DNA of 64,000 bases from Methanoculleus marisnigri JR1 (GCF_000015825.1 NC_009051.1:1854695-1918694); one strand, 5' to 3'. Shown: positions 1 through 9,491, numbered from the stretch's first letter. Notes: generated by a model not told the origin, from the sequence alone. Numbers and translations: made by a program.

Positions 1-198
1 GATCCCCGTTTCGAGCCACCCGAGGACGTCGCGGGCGAACGAGAGCAGGTCGGCACCGGTCTGCGCGAGCTCCCCGACAACCTCCCGGATCGATTCGAGC
101 GTCTCGAGCACGCTTCCCGGTGCGTCGGCGTCGGGCGGCGTGGCGGCGGCAGCAGCTAAAACGGCAAAGATGAGCAGGATGGTAGCGATCATCCTCAT
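1..198 (-). CDS. N-terminal part of a small secreted protein of unknown function (partial)
   Basis: An open frame runs on the minus strand from an ATG out of the window, giving 66 residues without a stop. A purine-rich GAGGTGG lies about six bases before the ATG and supports this start. The first 20 residues (Met-Arg-Met-Ile then Ala/Leu/Ile-rich, ending Ala-Ala-Ala-Ala) look like a signal peptide. The following part is acidic and helical-looking and suggests nothing specific. It diverges from the AIM24-like gene. No family recognised; the C-terminus is missing. Confidence 0.6.
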   Translation of the reverse strand, partial: MRMIATILLIFAVLAAAAATPPDADAPGSVLETLESIREVVGELAQTGADLLSFARDVLGWLETGI

Positions 199-378
199 GT
201 TGCCACCTCACCGGCCGGAACGTCGATGAAGCGGATGATAGACAATCCGTTCCGCATAACGATCGTTACGGCATCGATCGCTATTAAGCCGTCCGCTCCG
301 TAGTTCCCAAAAAACTGCCGCAGGCGTCCCGTGACCAAAGAGAAAAGACCAATTACCCAAAACGGAAGATATTCCGGT

Positions 379-1065
379 ATGCAATACGAGATCACCGGAG
401 ACAACCTCCAGATGGTGAAACTCCGCCTCGCCCCCGGCGAGAAAGCCTGCGCCGAGGCCGGCGCCATGGTCAACATGAGCGGGAATATGCAGATGACCAC
501 CAACATGAAGGGCGGGCTCTTCAAAGGGCTCAAGCGGATGATGACCGGCGAAGGGCTCTTCATGACCGAGTTCACCCCACAGGGGGGAGAGGGGTTCGTC
601 TCGTTCGCCGGGAACGTCCCGGGGAAGATCTTCACCCTCGACCTGAACGGGAACGAGTTCATCGCCCAGAAAGACGCGTTCCTCTGCTCCGAACAGGGCA
701 TCGACCTCGACATCGCGTTCACGAAGAAACTCCGGTCGGGCGTGTTCGGCGGCGAGGGGTTCATCCTCCAGAGGCTCTCCGGCAGCGGGAAGGCGTTCCT
801 CCACTGCTGCGGCGACATCATGGAGATGACGCTTGCGCCGGGCGAGGTGGTCAAGGTCGAGACGGGCCTCGTCGTCGGGTTCGAGAGCACCGTCGATTAC
901 AGCATCCAGGTTGCCGGCGGCGTGAAGACCGTCTTCTTCGGCGGCGAAGGACTCTTCCTGACGACGCTGACCGGGCCGGGCAAGGTCGTCATGCAGTCGA
1001 TGGATATCGCGAAACTCGCGAGTTCCCTGATCCCCTACCTCCCAATCCAGAACTCGTCGGGATAG
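379..1065 (+). CDS. AIM24/TIGR00266-family protein
   Basis: This 228-residue protein is Gly- and Met-rich and made of repeated short beta strands. It contains Gly-Gly-Leu-Phe-Lys-Gly-Leu-Lys-Arg, and repeated Phe-Gly-Gly-Glu-Gly and Leu-x-Gly-x-Gly-Lys turns, typical of the AIM24 (formerly TIGR00266) beta-sandwich family. Family members have no firm biochemical role in archaea and lack a signal peptide, so it is probably cytosolic. An in-frame ATG lies 16 codons upstream. I chose the inner start because the protein then opens Met-Gln-Tyr-Glu-Ile, the usual family beginning, and GGAAGA precedes it. It stands alone, followed by a 98-base gap. Confidence 0.8.
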   Translation: MQYEITGDNLQMVKLRLAPGEKACAEAGAMVNMSGNMQMTTNMKGGLFKGLKRMMTGEGLFMTEFTPQGGEGFVSFAGNVPGKIFTLDLNGNEFIAQKDAFLCSEQGIDLDIAFTKKLRSGVFGGEGFILQRLSGSGKAFLHCCGDIMEMTLAPGEVVKVETGLVVGFESTVDYSIQVAGGVKTVFFGGEGLFLTTLTGPGKVVMQSMDIAKLASSLIPYLPIQNSSG

Positions 1066-1163
1066 TTGAACACCATCCCACCCTTATGGACGGGGCCTTC
1101 TCACCCATCATCCGCAAGCCCGCAGAGGTAACCTGATAGTCCTCGAAGACCTAAGATCAGGGT

Positions 1164-2198
1164 ATGACCTCCCCGACGGCGGACATCGTCATGGTGGTGC
1201 ACGGCCCCGAGGCCTTCGATGCCGGCGACGTCGGGCGGCTGATCGATCTGCTCTCGCCCCGGCGGGTGCTGGTCGCGGGGGTGATGGCCCGGACGGCCGC
1301 CGAGGAGTCGGGGCTCCCGGTCGTCTGCACGGACGAGCGGCCGAGCGTGGTGCTCGGGGGCATCTCGGAGCGTGCATGCCTGGTCAACCGGGGAAAGACC
1401 CCGGAGTCCGGGCGGATATTCGGCGAACTTGTCGCCGGCAGGCTCCCGGGGCTCGTCCACGTCGAGACCTCGAGCGGCACCGTCTACTGCTGGAACCGCG
1501 GGGACAGCACGCTCGCTGAGGAGATCGCACGGCTGACGGGTTACGCCCTCGTCTCTATAGAGAGCGACGCCGCCCGGCGGGAAGGCGTGCGGGAGGTTCG
1601 TGGGTGCCTGCCCGGGGAGGCGGTCTTCGTGAACGGGTTTGTCATCGGAATCGCGACGGCGGAGACGGTCGTCCTCGCGAGCGAGAACGGGACGCTCCGG
1701 GCAGTCTCGGGGCTCGATCCGAAACCGCACGGGTTTGAGAAACTCCTCCGCGCGGGTCTTCCCGATATCCGGAAAGCCTGGTGCAAGAGCGGGCCGGTGC
1801 GGAAGGTTTCGCCCCGGCAGGGCAAGCGCGCCCGCCGCGGGGGCCGGGTCGCGGTCATAGACCACTGCGGCCATACCCTCTACCGCGAGATCGGGGAGGA
1901 TATCTCCGGCGTCCTTGCCGTCGGCGACGATACCACGGCCGTCTGCGGGCACATCTGCTCGCACTCCGGCATCCCGGTCTTCGGCGTGGTCGACGGGGAC
2001 GCCGACGCCATCGTGACACCCGGGTACGCGCCCGGGTCGGTAGTGGTCGAGGTTCTGGACGGCCGCGACGACGACGTCGGGCGGGAACTTGCGGCCGTCC
2101 GGGATCTCGAGACCGCTTCATGGGAGGAGTGGGTCGAGGAGACGCTCCGCGTCCTCGCAGGGAGAGTGCGGGTCGTCCTCGACCTTCGTGGAGGATGA
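1164..2198 (+). CDS. DUF2117-like conserved archaeal protein
   Basis: The 344-residue soluble protein resembles the DUF2117 group of methanogen proteins of unknown function. The N-terminal third looks like a Rossmann-type fold (Asp-Ile-Val-Met-Val-Val-His-Gly near residue 8, then Arg-Val-Leu-Val-Ala-Gly-Val). The C-terminal third has a second nucleotide-fold-like stretch with Gly-Asp-Asp-Thr-Thr-Ala-Val-Cys-Gly-His near residue 255. A basic Arg/Lys-rich loop lies near 215-230. Its stop codon overlaps the region of the next start, so it is probably cotranscribed with the Nre repair gene. No function assigned; the family call is from memory of sequence character. Confidence 0.65.
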   Translation: MTSPTADIVMVVHGPEAFDAGDVGRLIDLLSPRRVLVAGVMARTAAEESGLPVVCTDERPSVVLGGISERACLVNRGKTPESGRIFGELVAGRLPGLVHVETSSGTVYCWNRGDSTLAEEIARLTGYALVSIESDAARREGVREVRGCLPGEAVFVNGFVIGIATAETVVLASENGTLRAVSGLDPKPHGFEKLLRAGLPDIRKAWCKSGPVRKVSPRQGKRARRGGRVAVIDHCGHTLYREIGEDISGVLAVGDDTTAVCGHICSHSGIPVFGVVDGDADAIVTPGYAPGSVVVEVLDGRDDDVGRELAAVRDLETASWEEWVEETLRVLAGRVRVVLDLRGG

Positions 2199-2200
2199 GC

Positions 2201-3349
2201 ATGCGATGCGCCGAGTGTAAGGGAAGGGGGTTCTGCGGGCTCGAACGCTGCCCTATCATGAGCAGGTTCTATGCGCAACTCCCGGTCCGGCAGAGCGACC
2301 ATTACCAGGGAGCAGCGCCGTCGGTCTTTGTGGGGAGTTACGGCTACCCGAAGGTTGCAGGCGGCCCGCTGATGATCGACGACGCCGACCATCCGCCGGA
2401 CTGGGTGGCGCAGGGGCTCGGGATCGAGGACATCGTGGGGCTCCGGGCCCGGACGATCCGCGGTGCCGGCGAGGCGAAGAATCTCTCCGGGAACATCCAG
2501 GAGATCGCGCTCTCGAGCCTGCCGCTCGACGTGGAAGTCCGGTTCACGAAACCCGTCGCCTTCGACCTCCGGTTCGACGGGACGATCGCCCCGGTCGGGC
2601 TCACCGGCGCCATCAAAAAGATGGACGTCCTCGGGAACGCCCGGGTTGACCGGGCGGTCGACCGGGCGACGTCGGACACCGATCTCTCCGCGACCGACGC
2701 CTGCGAGATCCTCAACGCCTCGGGCACCGACGTCTACCGGATCACCCAGCTCCTCACCGCCGGGCTTCTCGGGAGCGAGAAGAAGCGGCGGGTCGTCCCC
2801 ACCCGGTGGGCGATCACGGCGGTCGACGACACCGTCTCAAAGCAACTGAAGAAGAAGATCGTCCGCTACCCTCCGCTCTCCGGGATAGAGGTCTTCTCCG
2901 GCGGACTCTACGGCAACCAGATCGTCTGCCTCCTCGTCCCCGGGGACTGGAAGTTCGAGATGATCGAGGTCTGGGGAAAACAGTCGCTCTGGGGCGGCGG
3001 GAACGAGTCGATCACCGTGGACGGCGAAGGCGCGACGAAGTCCGGCTACTCCCCGATCGCGGGGGCCTACTACTCGGCACGCCTCGCGGTCGCTGAGTAC
3101 CTGGAGAGCGTGCGCCGTTCGGCGCGGGTGCTTGTGCTCAGGAACGTCACCGGCGAGTACTGGGCGCCGCTCGGCACCTGGGTCGTGCGGGAGGCGACGC
3201 GGAAGGCGATGCAGGGCAAGAAGACGGTCTGCGCCGACCTCCGGCAGGCGACCGACCTCGCCTCCCGGCTGATCGGGTTCGCTCACTGGCAGCCCCACAG
3301 CAGGCTCATCCCGGAACTTGCGACGCAGAAGACGTTGTTTGATTTTTAG
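2201..3349 (+). CDS. Nre (NreA-like) archaeal DNA repair protein with PCNA-binding tail
   Basis: This 382-residue protein matches the archaeal Nre family, implicated in DNA repair; Haloferax NreA is needed for resistance to DNA cross-linking damage. A Cys4 zinc-binding motif opens the protein (Cys-x2-Cys-x5-Cys-x4-Cys, residues 3-17). The final residues Gln-Lys-Thr-Leu-Phe-Asp-Phe form a PCNA-interacting PIP box, so it probably acts with the sliding clamp. An ATG six bases upstream overlaps the previous stop, but GGAGG sits directly against it and exactly six bases before the chosen ATG. It probably forms a two-gene operon with the DUF2117-like gene. The DNA ligase lies close by on the other strand. 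Confidence 0.85.
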   Translation: MRCAECKGRGFCGLERCPIMSRFYAQLPVRQSDHYQGAAPSVFVGSYGYPKVAGGPLMIDDADHPPDWVAQGLGIEDIVGLRARTIRGAGEAKNLSGNIQEIALSSLPLDVEVRFTKPVAFDLRFDGTIAPVGLTGAIKKMDVLGNARVDRAVDRATSDTDLSATDACEILNASGTDVYRITQLLTAGLLGSEKKRRVVPTRWAITAVDDTVSKQLKKKIVRYPPLSGIEVFSGGLYGNQIVCLLVPGDWKFEMIEVWGKQSLWGGGNESITVDGEGATKSGYSPIAGAYYSARLAVAEYLESVRRSARVLVLRNVTGEYWAPLGTWVVREATRKAMQGKKTVCADLRQATDLASRLIGFAHWQPHSRLIPELATQKTLFDF

Positions 3350-3474
3350 CACATTAAAGAGTATTATTCAACGGATAAAACTCCAGATAGGGGTTAATCT
3401 GCGCGACTATGGACGAGATCACCTCGGAAATTATGTCTCAGGTTCCGCATCGATGGTAGCGGAACCAGAAGTAG

Positions 3475-3822
3475 TCACTCCAGCCCCCGAATGAATCCTA
3501 ATCCTCGCAAGTTGATTATGTATCCAATAAAGAGCCCCACGCCTGCCAAGACGAGCCCGACCTCCAGGTTCGCAAACCCTGCCGTCCCAATGAACCAGCC
3601 GAGATAACCCCAGATCGCAGTGAAGATAAATGCCGCCAAGATTGTGACTATAGGATATTTCCATATCAGGATCAGGCCGATCAGGGTGGCTGCTCCCAGA
3701 AGTATTGAGTGGAAATACCACCCTATGAAAACGGCCAGCGCAATCAATTCTACGCCGAAAATTCCGGAAACTTGGGCATTCTTAGAAACATGGGATAAGC
3801 CCGACCGAATATCCCCTCGCAT
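3475..3822 (-). CDS. small membrane protein, unknown function
   Basis: The 115-residue protein is almost entirely hydrophobic, with four likely membrane helices and short polar loops (for example Trp-Lys-Tyr-Pro). The first 20 residues are polar and probably cytoplasmic. No family is recognised. A TATA-like TTTATTTT lies about 30 bases before the ATG and no Shine-Dalgarno sequence is visible, which fits a nearly leaderless transcript. The gene and its flanks are clearly richer in A+T than neighbouring genes, and a copy of a dispersed repeat lies upstream, so it may be a recent arrival. Confidence 0.6.
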   Translation of the reverse strand: MRGDIRSGLSHVSKNAQVSGIFGVELIALAVFIGWYFHSILLGAATLIGLILIWKYPIVTILAAFIFTAIWGYLGWFIGTAGFANLEVGLVLAGVGLFIGYIINLRGLGFIRGLE

Positions 3823-3927
3823 ATTGTTATGTAGAAGAATAGGAAAATAAACCTACCTGAATGCGCCGATAGTGTCCAGAAAATCTGGGTGAGGTTGTAG
3901 ATCGGAAGGATCATGTAGCCGGTTAAC

Positions 3928-3958
3928 TCACGCAAAGCCGCGAAAACCGCGAAGAATG
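3928..3958. repeat. copy of a dispersed CGCGAAGCCGCGAA-type repeat
   Basis: The core CGCAAAGCCGCGAA differs by one base from the CGCGAAGCCGCGAA copies near 11.0 kb and is followed by a second CCGCGAAGAA unit. It lies in the A+T-richer gap between the ligase and the 115-aa membrane protein. An 81-codon open frame crosses it on the minus strand but is not credible as a gene. Confidence 0.55.
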
Positions 3959-4026
3959 GTAGATGGGTGTGCAATGCTCCTTCATGGCTTCGCATAGGCT
4001 GATAGTGAGGGGGAAGGTGATATATT

Positions 4027-5679
4027 CTATAGTGATCCCTGCCCGTTCCTCTGCCGCCCGTAGCGTTCCGCGAGGGAGTCGAGGGTCTCGGTCTCGTCGA
4101 CGCTCTTGTCCTCGCGCACCCGGACGAACCGCGGGAACCGGAGCGCGTAACCGCTCTCGTAGTTCGGGCTCGTCTGGATCTCGGAGTAGCCCACCTCGAA
4201 GACCACCTCCGGCTCGAGCGTCACCTCCTTTCCAGAGCGGGCGATCACCCGGTCCTTGAAGAGGGCATAGAGCTCCGCGAGGACTTCGTCCGTGATCCCG
4301 GTCGCAACCTTCCCGACCGGGAGGAGCCGGCCCTGGTCCTGCACCGCGAGCAGGAACGAGCCGAACGTCCCGGCCCTCCGGCCCTCGCCCCACTCCGCCC
4401 CCACGACCACGAGGTCGAGCGTCTCGACGCCGGGTTTGACCTTCACCCAGAGGCGGCCCCGGACGCCGGGAGTGTAGGGCGAGTCGAGAACCTTCACCAT
4501 CACGCCCTCGTGCCCGAGGTCGAGGGCTTCGGCGTAGATCGCCTCCGCCGCGGCCGCGTCGGTGGCCGGGAACTGCGGAGCGACGTGTGCGCCGAGCACT
4601 TCGTCGAGGGCTTTCCGCCGCTCCGCGAGGGGGCGATCCATCAGCGTCTCGCCGTCCAGGTAGAGGATATCGAAGACCATCGGCACGAGCTCGATCTTCT
4701 CCATCATCGAGTCCACCTCGTGCTTGCGCCGGAACCGCCGGATCACGTACTGGAACGGCATGGGCTTCCCGTCGCGGACGGCGACCGCTTCCCCGTCCAG
4801 AATGACGTCGTGGTCGGTCGCCTCCAGGAGGAGGTTCGCGATGTCGGGGAGGCTCTCCGTGACGTCCTCCAGTCTCCGCGAGTAGATCCGGCAGACATCG
4901 CCCACCTTGTGGAACTGGAACCGGCTCCCGTCGTACTTGTACTCGACCGCCACCTCGCCGTGATCCTCAATCTGGGCGGCGATGGTTCCCGCCTGCGCGA
5001 GCATCATCTTCACCGGCCGGAACGGCTCGATCGTCACACCGGAGAGCGCGTCGGGGTCGCGCCGGGCAAGGAGGGCGACCTCCCCGAGATCGTTCAGCGC
5101 CTGGTGGGCATGCTCGACCAGGCGGACGTCAAGCTCGAACGCCTTCGCGACGGCGTCGCGGACGTTCCCTTCCCCCATCCCGATCCGGAGCTCCTCGAGC
5201 AGCAGCCGCGCGAGGTATCGCCCCTCGAGCGGCCGGGCGTTCCCGAAGAGGCCCTGCGCCACGCGGAGTTTCTCCCGCTGCGACCGCTGTCCTTCGGCGG
5301 CCGCCATCCGCTCGAGTTCCCGGTAGACGTCGAGGAGGTCGAGTTCCTGGATGAAGAACGATGTCTGCTCCTTCCGTGCAAGGAGCCCCTCGACGGCGAG
5401 ACCCACGTCCCCGGTCGTGTTGATCGCCTCGCGGACGGTCTCCCGCTTCGTCCCGACGACGTAGGCCACGGCGTCGTAGAGAAGGTTCGGGCCCACGCCG
5501 AGTTTTTTGGTGCTCCAGTCGGGAAAGACCCTGCCCATGACGAACCGGACGAAGACGGGAAGCTCCTCGTCATCGAGCCGGGGGAGGACGGCGGCGACCT
5601 GCTCGATCATATCGAGGCGCCCGGGGGTCCCTTCAAGGTGCTCGCAGACTTGAGCGAACTCCAGAAACTGCATACCCAT
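4027..5679 (-). CDS. lig: ATP-dependent DNA ligase
   Basis: The 550-residue protein has the length and layout of archaeal ATP-dependent DNA ligases, which seal nicks in replication and repair. An all-helical DNA-binding domain covers about residues 1-210. The nucleotidyltransferase core follows, with motif I Glu-Tyr-Lys-Tyr-Asp-Gly around residue 247, whose lysine is adenylated. Motif III-like Asp-Gly-Glu-Ala-Val-Ala is near 298 and motif V-like Gly-Val-Met-Val-Lys near 400. An OB-fold domain ends the protein. AGGAG lies three bases before the first ATG and nine before a second ATG two codons in, so either may start translation. It is divergent from a small unknown gene. Confidence 0.95.
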   Translation of the reverse strand: MGMQFLEFAQVCEHLEGTPGRLDMIEQVAAVLPRLDDEELPVFVRFVMGRVFPDWSTKKLGVGPNLLYDAVAYVVGTKRETVREAINTTGDVGLAVEGLLARKEQTSFFIQELDLLDVYRELERMAAAEGQRSQREKLRVAQGLFGNARPLEGRYLARLLLEELRIGMGEGNVRDAVAKAFELDVRLVEHAHQALNDLGEVALLARRDPDALSGVTIEPFRPVKMMLAQAGTIAAQIEDHGEVAVEYKYDGSRFQFHKVGDVCRIYSRRLEDVTESLPDIANLLLEATDHDVILDGEAVAVRDGKPMPFQYVIRRFRRKHEVDSMMEKIELVPMVFDILYLDGETLMDRPLAERRKALDEVLGAHVAPQFPATDAAAAEAIYAEALDLGHEGVMVKVLDSPYTPGVRGRLWVKVKPGVETLDLVVVGAEWGEGRRAGTFGSFLLAVQDQGRLLPVGKVATGITDEVLAELYALFKDRVIARSGKEVTLEPEVVFEVGYSEIQTSPNYESGYALRFPRFVRVREDKSVDETETLDSLAERYGRQRNGQGSL

Positions 5680-5777
5680 AATCTCCTGAAGTATTTCCCG
5701 GCGGGGTCAATCAACCCTTCTGTTCTGCCGCGGCCGGTTCGGCACGATTGATGTGGAAGCACCGCCCATTTGTATCC

Positions 5778-6011
5778 ATGCACCAGGACGAAGAAATGAA
5801 AGAGATGCTCCGCGACCTCCTCTGGCTCAACGCCCTGATAGCAACGGAGCTCATCCAGATAACCGAGAACACCTCCCAGATCCTTCGGAACGCGGCTCCG
5901 CCGGAGTCGTGCATCGTGGAGCACGCGGCTCTCCGGAAGACGGCGCTCGAGATCGCCGACCGCTACAAACCCGGAACGATGCTCCGGAAACACGTCGCGG
6001 AACACCAGTAA
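5778..6011 (+). CDS. small conserved-looking soluble protein, unknown function
   Basis: The reading frame encodes 77 residues from this ATG, or 86 from an ATG nine codons earlier. Neither start has a good ribosome binding site. The chosen start gives a charged amphipathic helix (His-Gln-Asp-Glu-Glu-Met-Lys-Glu). The protein looks wholly helical, with an Ile/Leu-rich middle and a basic C-terminus, and has neither membrane segment nor signal peptide. Codon use matches neighbours. It is divergent from the ligase. No family recognised. Confidence 0.5.
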   Translation: MHQDEEMKEMLRDLLWLNALIATELIQITENTSQILRNAAPPESCIVEHAALRKTALEIADRYKPGTMLRKHVAEHQ

Positions 6012-6029
6012 AAAAATGTTTGATCGCCG

Positions 6030-6521
6030 TCAGGCAGCGGCCGGCACCAGGCCGGCATCCCTGACGACGAGATCCATCATCTGAACCATCTCTTCTGTCA
6101 GGTCGATGGCGGTCGTCGTGCCGTTCGCAGCATCGACGGTGCTCGCCGTCTCCCCGGGAGCCCCCATGCCGGGGACGGTGAAACCATAGCCCTCCGGCGG
6201 GACGACCTCGACGGTGTAGTTCCCCGGGGTGACGCCGCTGAAGATATAAAGCCCCTCACAGGCGTGGGCGAACGTCTCCGCCGTTGCAACCCGCTCCCCC
6301 GCGGCGTCGAGGAGGTGGACGACGACGCCGCTCAGCCCCCACTCGCCGGGGTTCTGGACGCCGTTCGCGTCGGCATCTAAAAAGATCGTGCCCCCGATCG
6401 TGCCGACGGTTCTCTCATACACTGCACCCGATCCGGGCTCCGCCGTGACGGCGGCGCCTGCGATCGAACCGAATACGAACGCTGATACGATGACTGCTGC
6501 AAGAACGCTGATGTATCTCAC
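6030..6521 (-). CDS. secreted protein with one SdrD-B-like domain
   Basis: From a GTG start the protein has 163 residues, opening with a clear signal peptide (Val-Arg-Tyr-Ile-Ser-Val-Leu then Ala/Val-rich to about residue 24). GAGGTGA lies five bases before the GTG and decides the start over an ATG 24 codons upstream. The mature part is one SdrD-B-like beta domain, marked by Gly-Thr-Ile-Phe-Leu-Asp-Ala-Asp-Ala-Asn-Gly-Val-Gln-Asn-Pro-Gly-Glu with its Ca-binding Asp series. It has no C-terminal anchor. The domain is the same type as in the large surface protein downstream, so the two may share a cell-surface role. A T7 run follows the stop. Confidence 0.8.
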   Translation of the reverse strand: MRYISVLAAVIVSAFVFGSIAGAAVTAEPGSGAVYERTVGTIGGTIFLDADANGVQNPGEWGLSGVVVHLLDAAGERVATAETFAHACEGLYIFSGVTPGNYTVEVVPPEGYGFTVPGMGAPGETASTVDAANGTTTAIDLTEEMVQMMDLVVRDAGLVPAAA

Positions 6522-6878
6522 TCGGTTCACCTCGTCTGCCCGGACGCTCCGGGCGTGTAACCCCGGTGATGCAGTCGCAATGCCTCCCGGCACCGCTTTC
6601 TGGTAGCCTGCAGGGTCGGGATTTTTTCCGATCCGTTACCGGCCCCGGGGTTCGGTTTCTGATAGGCATTATATTATATTAATATTTTTATTAATCTGGA
6701 AGAGATGCGTCGGGCGTCCCCGGGTTCGGCCGACCAATCCGCGCTGTTATCGCCATAAAAACAGAGAATACCCGGGCCTCCATGACCCGAACCGATGGCG
6801 AGCAGGAAGCCGTGCCGGTCAGAAAACCATAGAATGAGCGCGCACCGCCTCTGCCGAACGCCGCTTTACTCCTCCCGA
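6522..6878. other. intergenic stretch with A+T-rich promoter-like block
   Basis: No gene is seen here. A very A+T-rich block at about 6667-6697 (ATATTATATTAATATTTT) contrasts with the GC-rich surroundings and is a probable TATA region for the minus-strand SdrD-B protein, though it is roughly 150 bases from that start. The rest shows no hairpin or coding signal. Confidence 0.4.
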
Positions 6879-9491
6879 TCAATCATCCTCGTCCCTGCCG
6901 TCGTCACGCCGGTCGCTCTCTCCCACCTCATCCGCTTTCTCCCGGTCATCGTCTTTAATCTCTTTCCGGTCGTCGTTGTCTCTAACCTCGTCCCAATCGT
7001 CACCGATCTTCCACACGGGTTCCCGCTCGCCGGCGGCATCGCCGTCGTCGGCGGTCTCGTTCACCGGAGCCTCCGGGCCGTCGGTCACGGCCGGCCCGCC
7101 CGGCTCAGAGTCCTCGCCATCAGCCACATCGTCCCGCTGCTCCTGCTCATCGTCCGTCCCGTTCTCAACTGAGGGCTTAATCTCCGGCTCACCGGGCGAG
7201 GGGATCGGGGCGGGGGAGAGGAACAGCCCCGCACCCCTGACGACCGCTTCCCCCCCGCCGACCGTAAACGGGCCGGTCGCCCCGGTCGAGGGGTCGGCGT
7301 AGCTGTCCCGGCCGGGACTCGTGAAGACGTAACCTTCCGGCGCAGTGAACGCGACGGAGTATTCCCCGGGCGGGAGCGGGCCGAAGAGATACATGGAGAA
7401 GTGACTGTCGTGATACCTGGTTCGGGTCGATCCCGCCACGTTCCCGCCCGCGTCCAGGAGGCGGACCTCGACGTCCGTCAGGCCGTAGGCCTCGTCGTTG
7501 ATACCGTCCCGGCTATCGTCGCTCCAGACCGTCCCGAGCACCCACCCGTAGGACGCTGCCGGGGTTCCGGGCAGGAGATCTCCGACGAGCCCCGCATTCA
7601 GGGTCTGCCGGTCGACCCCGCCTTCGGCGAATATCACGTCCGTGCCGAGAGGTGCGGCATGGTTGTCCAGGCCCGGGACGGTGCAGGAATACCCGTCCGG
7701 GAGAATGAACTCAACACCGGCGTAACCGATGGAGGGGATGGCCCCAAACCGGTATGACCCGTCCGGGCCGGTGGTGGTATAGTCCATCATGGTTCGCTGG
7801 CCGATCAGCCGCACGCTGATCTCGGGGATACCCGGCTCGCCGGGATCGCGGGCGCCGTCACCGTTCAGGTCGAACCAGACCGTCCCCGAGAGCGATTCGT
7901 TTGCCGCGCCGCCGGTCTGGTTATTGCCGTCGTCATTGTCATCATCGTCATCGTCGTCGTTGCCGACCGGCGTCATGGTCGGAGACGGCCCGGCCGTCAT
8001 GGTCGGTGACGGTGCGCCCGTCACCGTCGGCGCGGCCGTGGGCGTCGTCGTCCAGGTGGGTCCGGGCGAGGAGGGCGCCGTAGGAGCCGCTGTTGGAGAC
8101 AGTGAGGTGGTTCCCGTCGGAACCGTCATAGCCGGTGACGGGGCGGCAGTCATCGTTTCGGTTGGTACCGGGGGTTTCTGGGAGATTATCGGTGCTTTCG
8201 AGGGCTTGGAAGGTGTCGCCGTGGGCACGGGCGTCGGGGTAGCAGTCGGGGTAGCGGTCGGTGTCGGCGTCGGCGTGGGCTCCGGCCCCAGTTTCACCGC
8301 CCAGGCATCCATATTCGCCGTCCCTCCGCTCACCGTGGCGTTGAACATCCCTGCGAAGACGAACTCACCCGGTGCGGACTCGATGAGCGATGCGGCCGCA
8401 TCGTCGGAGTTTATACCGCCGAACGTCCGGCTCCACGCCACCGCCCCGTCAGCGTCGGTCGCGACCAGCCAGGCGTCGGTATCGTCCACCCCGGGGTAAG
8501 CCGTCTCCCCGGCGAAGAGGTAGCCGCCGTCCGGAGTCTCGATGACGGCCGCCGCCGTCTCGTTCACGCCGAAGTCGCCGTAGATCCAGTTCCAGACGAT
8601 ATCCCCGTCGGGCGTGAGCTTGATGAGGAGGGCGTCGGTATCGACCGTCGTGTTGTCCGGCCGCTCCGTGAACGTGCCGGCGACGAGCAGGTTACCGTCG
8701 GAGGTGTTGATCACCGCCCGACCGGCATCGTCGTCGGGGCTGCCGAACGTCCTGTTCCAGACCTCGCCACCGGACCCGTCCAGCCGGACCACCCAGACGT
8801 CGGCCATGCCCGCTCCCGAGGACCCGGTGCTGCCGGCAACGACGAAGTCCCCACCGGGGATCCGGGTGACGGCGTTCGCGGCATTCTCCCCGGCTCCGCC
8901 GAACGTCCGGTTCCAGGTCTCATCACCCACCTCGTTTACCCTGACCGCCCAGGCCGATGATTCATTCCCTTCCCGCGGCGTGATGGAGCCGACGAAGACG
9001 TAGCCTCCGTCCTCCGCCTCGATAACCGCGGCGGCCGTGGCGTTGACGTCAGGGCCGCCGTACGTCCGGTTCCAGACCTCGCCGCCGGAGGGGTCTATCT
9101 CCACGAGCCAGGCATCGGTGTCCGCCTCTGTCCCGTTCGTGACCAGGGTGAGGTTCCCGGCGAAGAGGAGGTTGCTGCTATTGGTTCTGATGATGGAATG
9201 CGCAGCGTCGGCCTCCTCCCCGCCGTATGTTCTGTTCCACTCCTCGCCCCCGTCCGGCGCGAGCCGGATCACCCAGGCGTCCGTCTTCGCACCGAACGAC
9301 GCCGTCTCCCCGGCAAGGAATAGCCCGGTTCCGCCGGGGTCGGGAACGGCCGCGTAGGCCGCGTCGTATGTGTCAGGTCCTCCATACGTCCGGTTCCAGA
9401 TAACCGCAGGATCTCCCGTCTGTGCCCCCGCACCCACGACAAGCGCGAGTGCCGAGAGCAGGACGATCCAGAAACAGGTGCCGCGTCGCAT
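6879..9491 (-). CDS. large secreted surface protein: beta-propeller-like repeats, Pro/Thr linker, two SdrD-B domains, charged tail
   Basis: The 870-residue protein has a signal peptide (residues 1-23). About seven repeats of some 55 residues follow to residue 400, each starting Trp-Asn-Arg-Thr-[Tyr/Phe]-Gly-Gly and containing Gly-Gly-Tyr-x-Phe-Ala-Gly and Asp-Ala-Trp-Leu-Val, as in repeats predicted to form a propeller. Then come a Thr/Pro/Ala-rich linker (about 405-520), a run of seven aspartates, and two SdrD-B-like domains (about 535-640 and 650-745). The last 100 residues are densely charged (Asp/Glu/Arg/Lys) with no membrane anchor. AGGAGAGG before the ATG supports the start. It probably faces the cell exterior; its ligand is unknown. 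Confidence 0.8.
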   Translation of the reverse strand: MRRGTCFWIVLLSALALVVGAGAQTGDPAVIWNRTYGGPDTYDAAYAAVPDPGGTGLFLAGETASFGAKTDAWVIRLAPDGGEEWNRTYGGEEADAAHSIIRTNSSNLLFAGNLTLVTNGTEADTDAWLVEIDPSGGEVWNRTYGGPDVNATAAAVIEAEDGGYVFVGSITPREGNESSAWAVRVNEVGDETWNRTFGGAGENAANAVTRIPGGDFVVAGSTGSSGAGMADVWVVRLDGSGGEVWNRTFGSPDDDAGRAVINTSDGNLLVAGTFTERPDNTTVDTDALLIKLTPDGDIVWNWIYGDFGVNETAAAVIETPDGGYLFAGETAYPGVDDTDAWLVATDADGAVAWSRTFGGINSDDAAASLIESAPGEFVFAGMFNATVSGGTANMDAWAVKLGPEPTPTPTPTATPTATPTPVPTATPSKPSKAPIISQKPPVPTETMTAAPSPAMTVPTGTTSLSPTAAPTAPSSPGPTWTTTPTAAPTVTGAPSPTMTAGPSPTMTPVGNDDDDDDDNDDGNNQTGGAANESLSGTVWFDLNGDGARDPGEPGIPEISVRLIGQRTMMDYTTTGPDGSYRFGAIPSIGYAGVEFILPDGYSCTVPGLDNHAAPLGTDVIFAEGGVDRQTLNAGLVGDLLPGTPAASYGWVLGTVWSDDSRDGINDEAYGLTDVEVRLLDAGGNVAGSTRTRYHDSHFSMYLFGPLPPGEYSVAFTAPEGYVFTSPGRDSYADPSTGATGPFTVGGGEAVVRGAGLFLSPAPIPSPGEPEIKPSVENGTDDEQEQRDDVADGEDSEPGGPAVTDGPEAPVNETADDGDAAGEREPVWKIGDDWDEVRDNDDRKEIKDDDREKADEVGESDRRDDGRDEDD

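Noticed and set aside
3750-3995. 81-codon minus-strand frame upstream of the small membrane protein
   Set aside because: It overlaps the better membrane-protein frame and runs through the dispersed repeat; no start signal.
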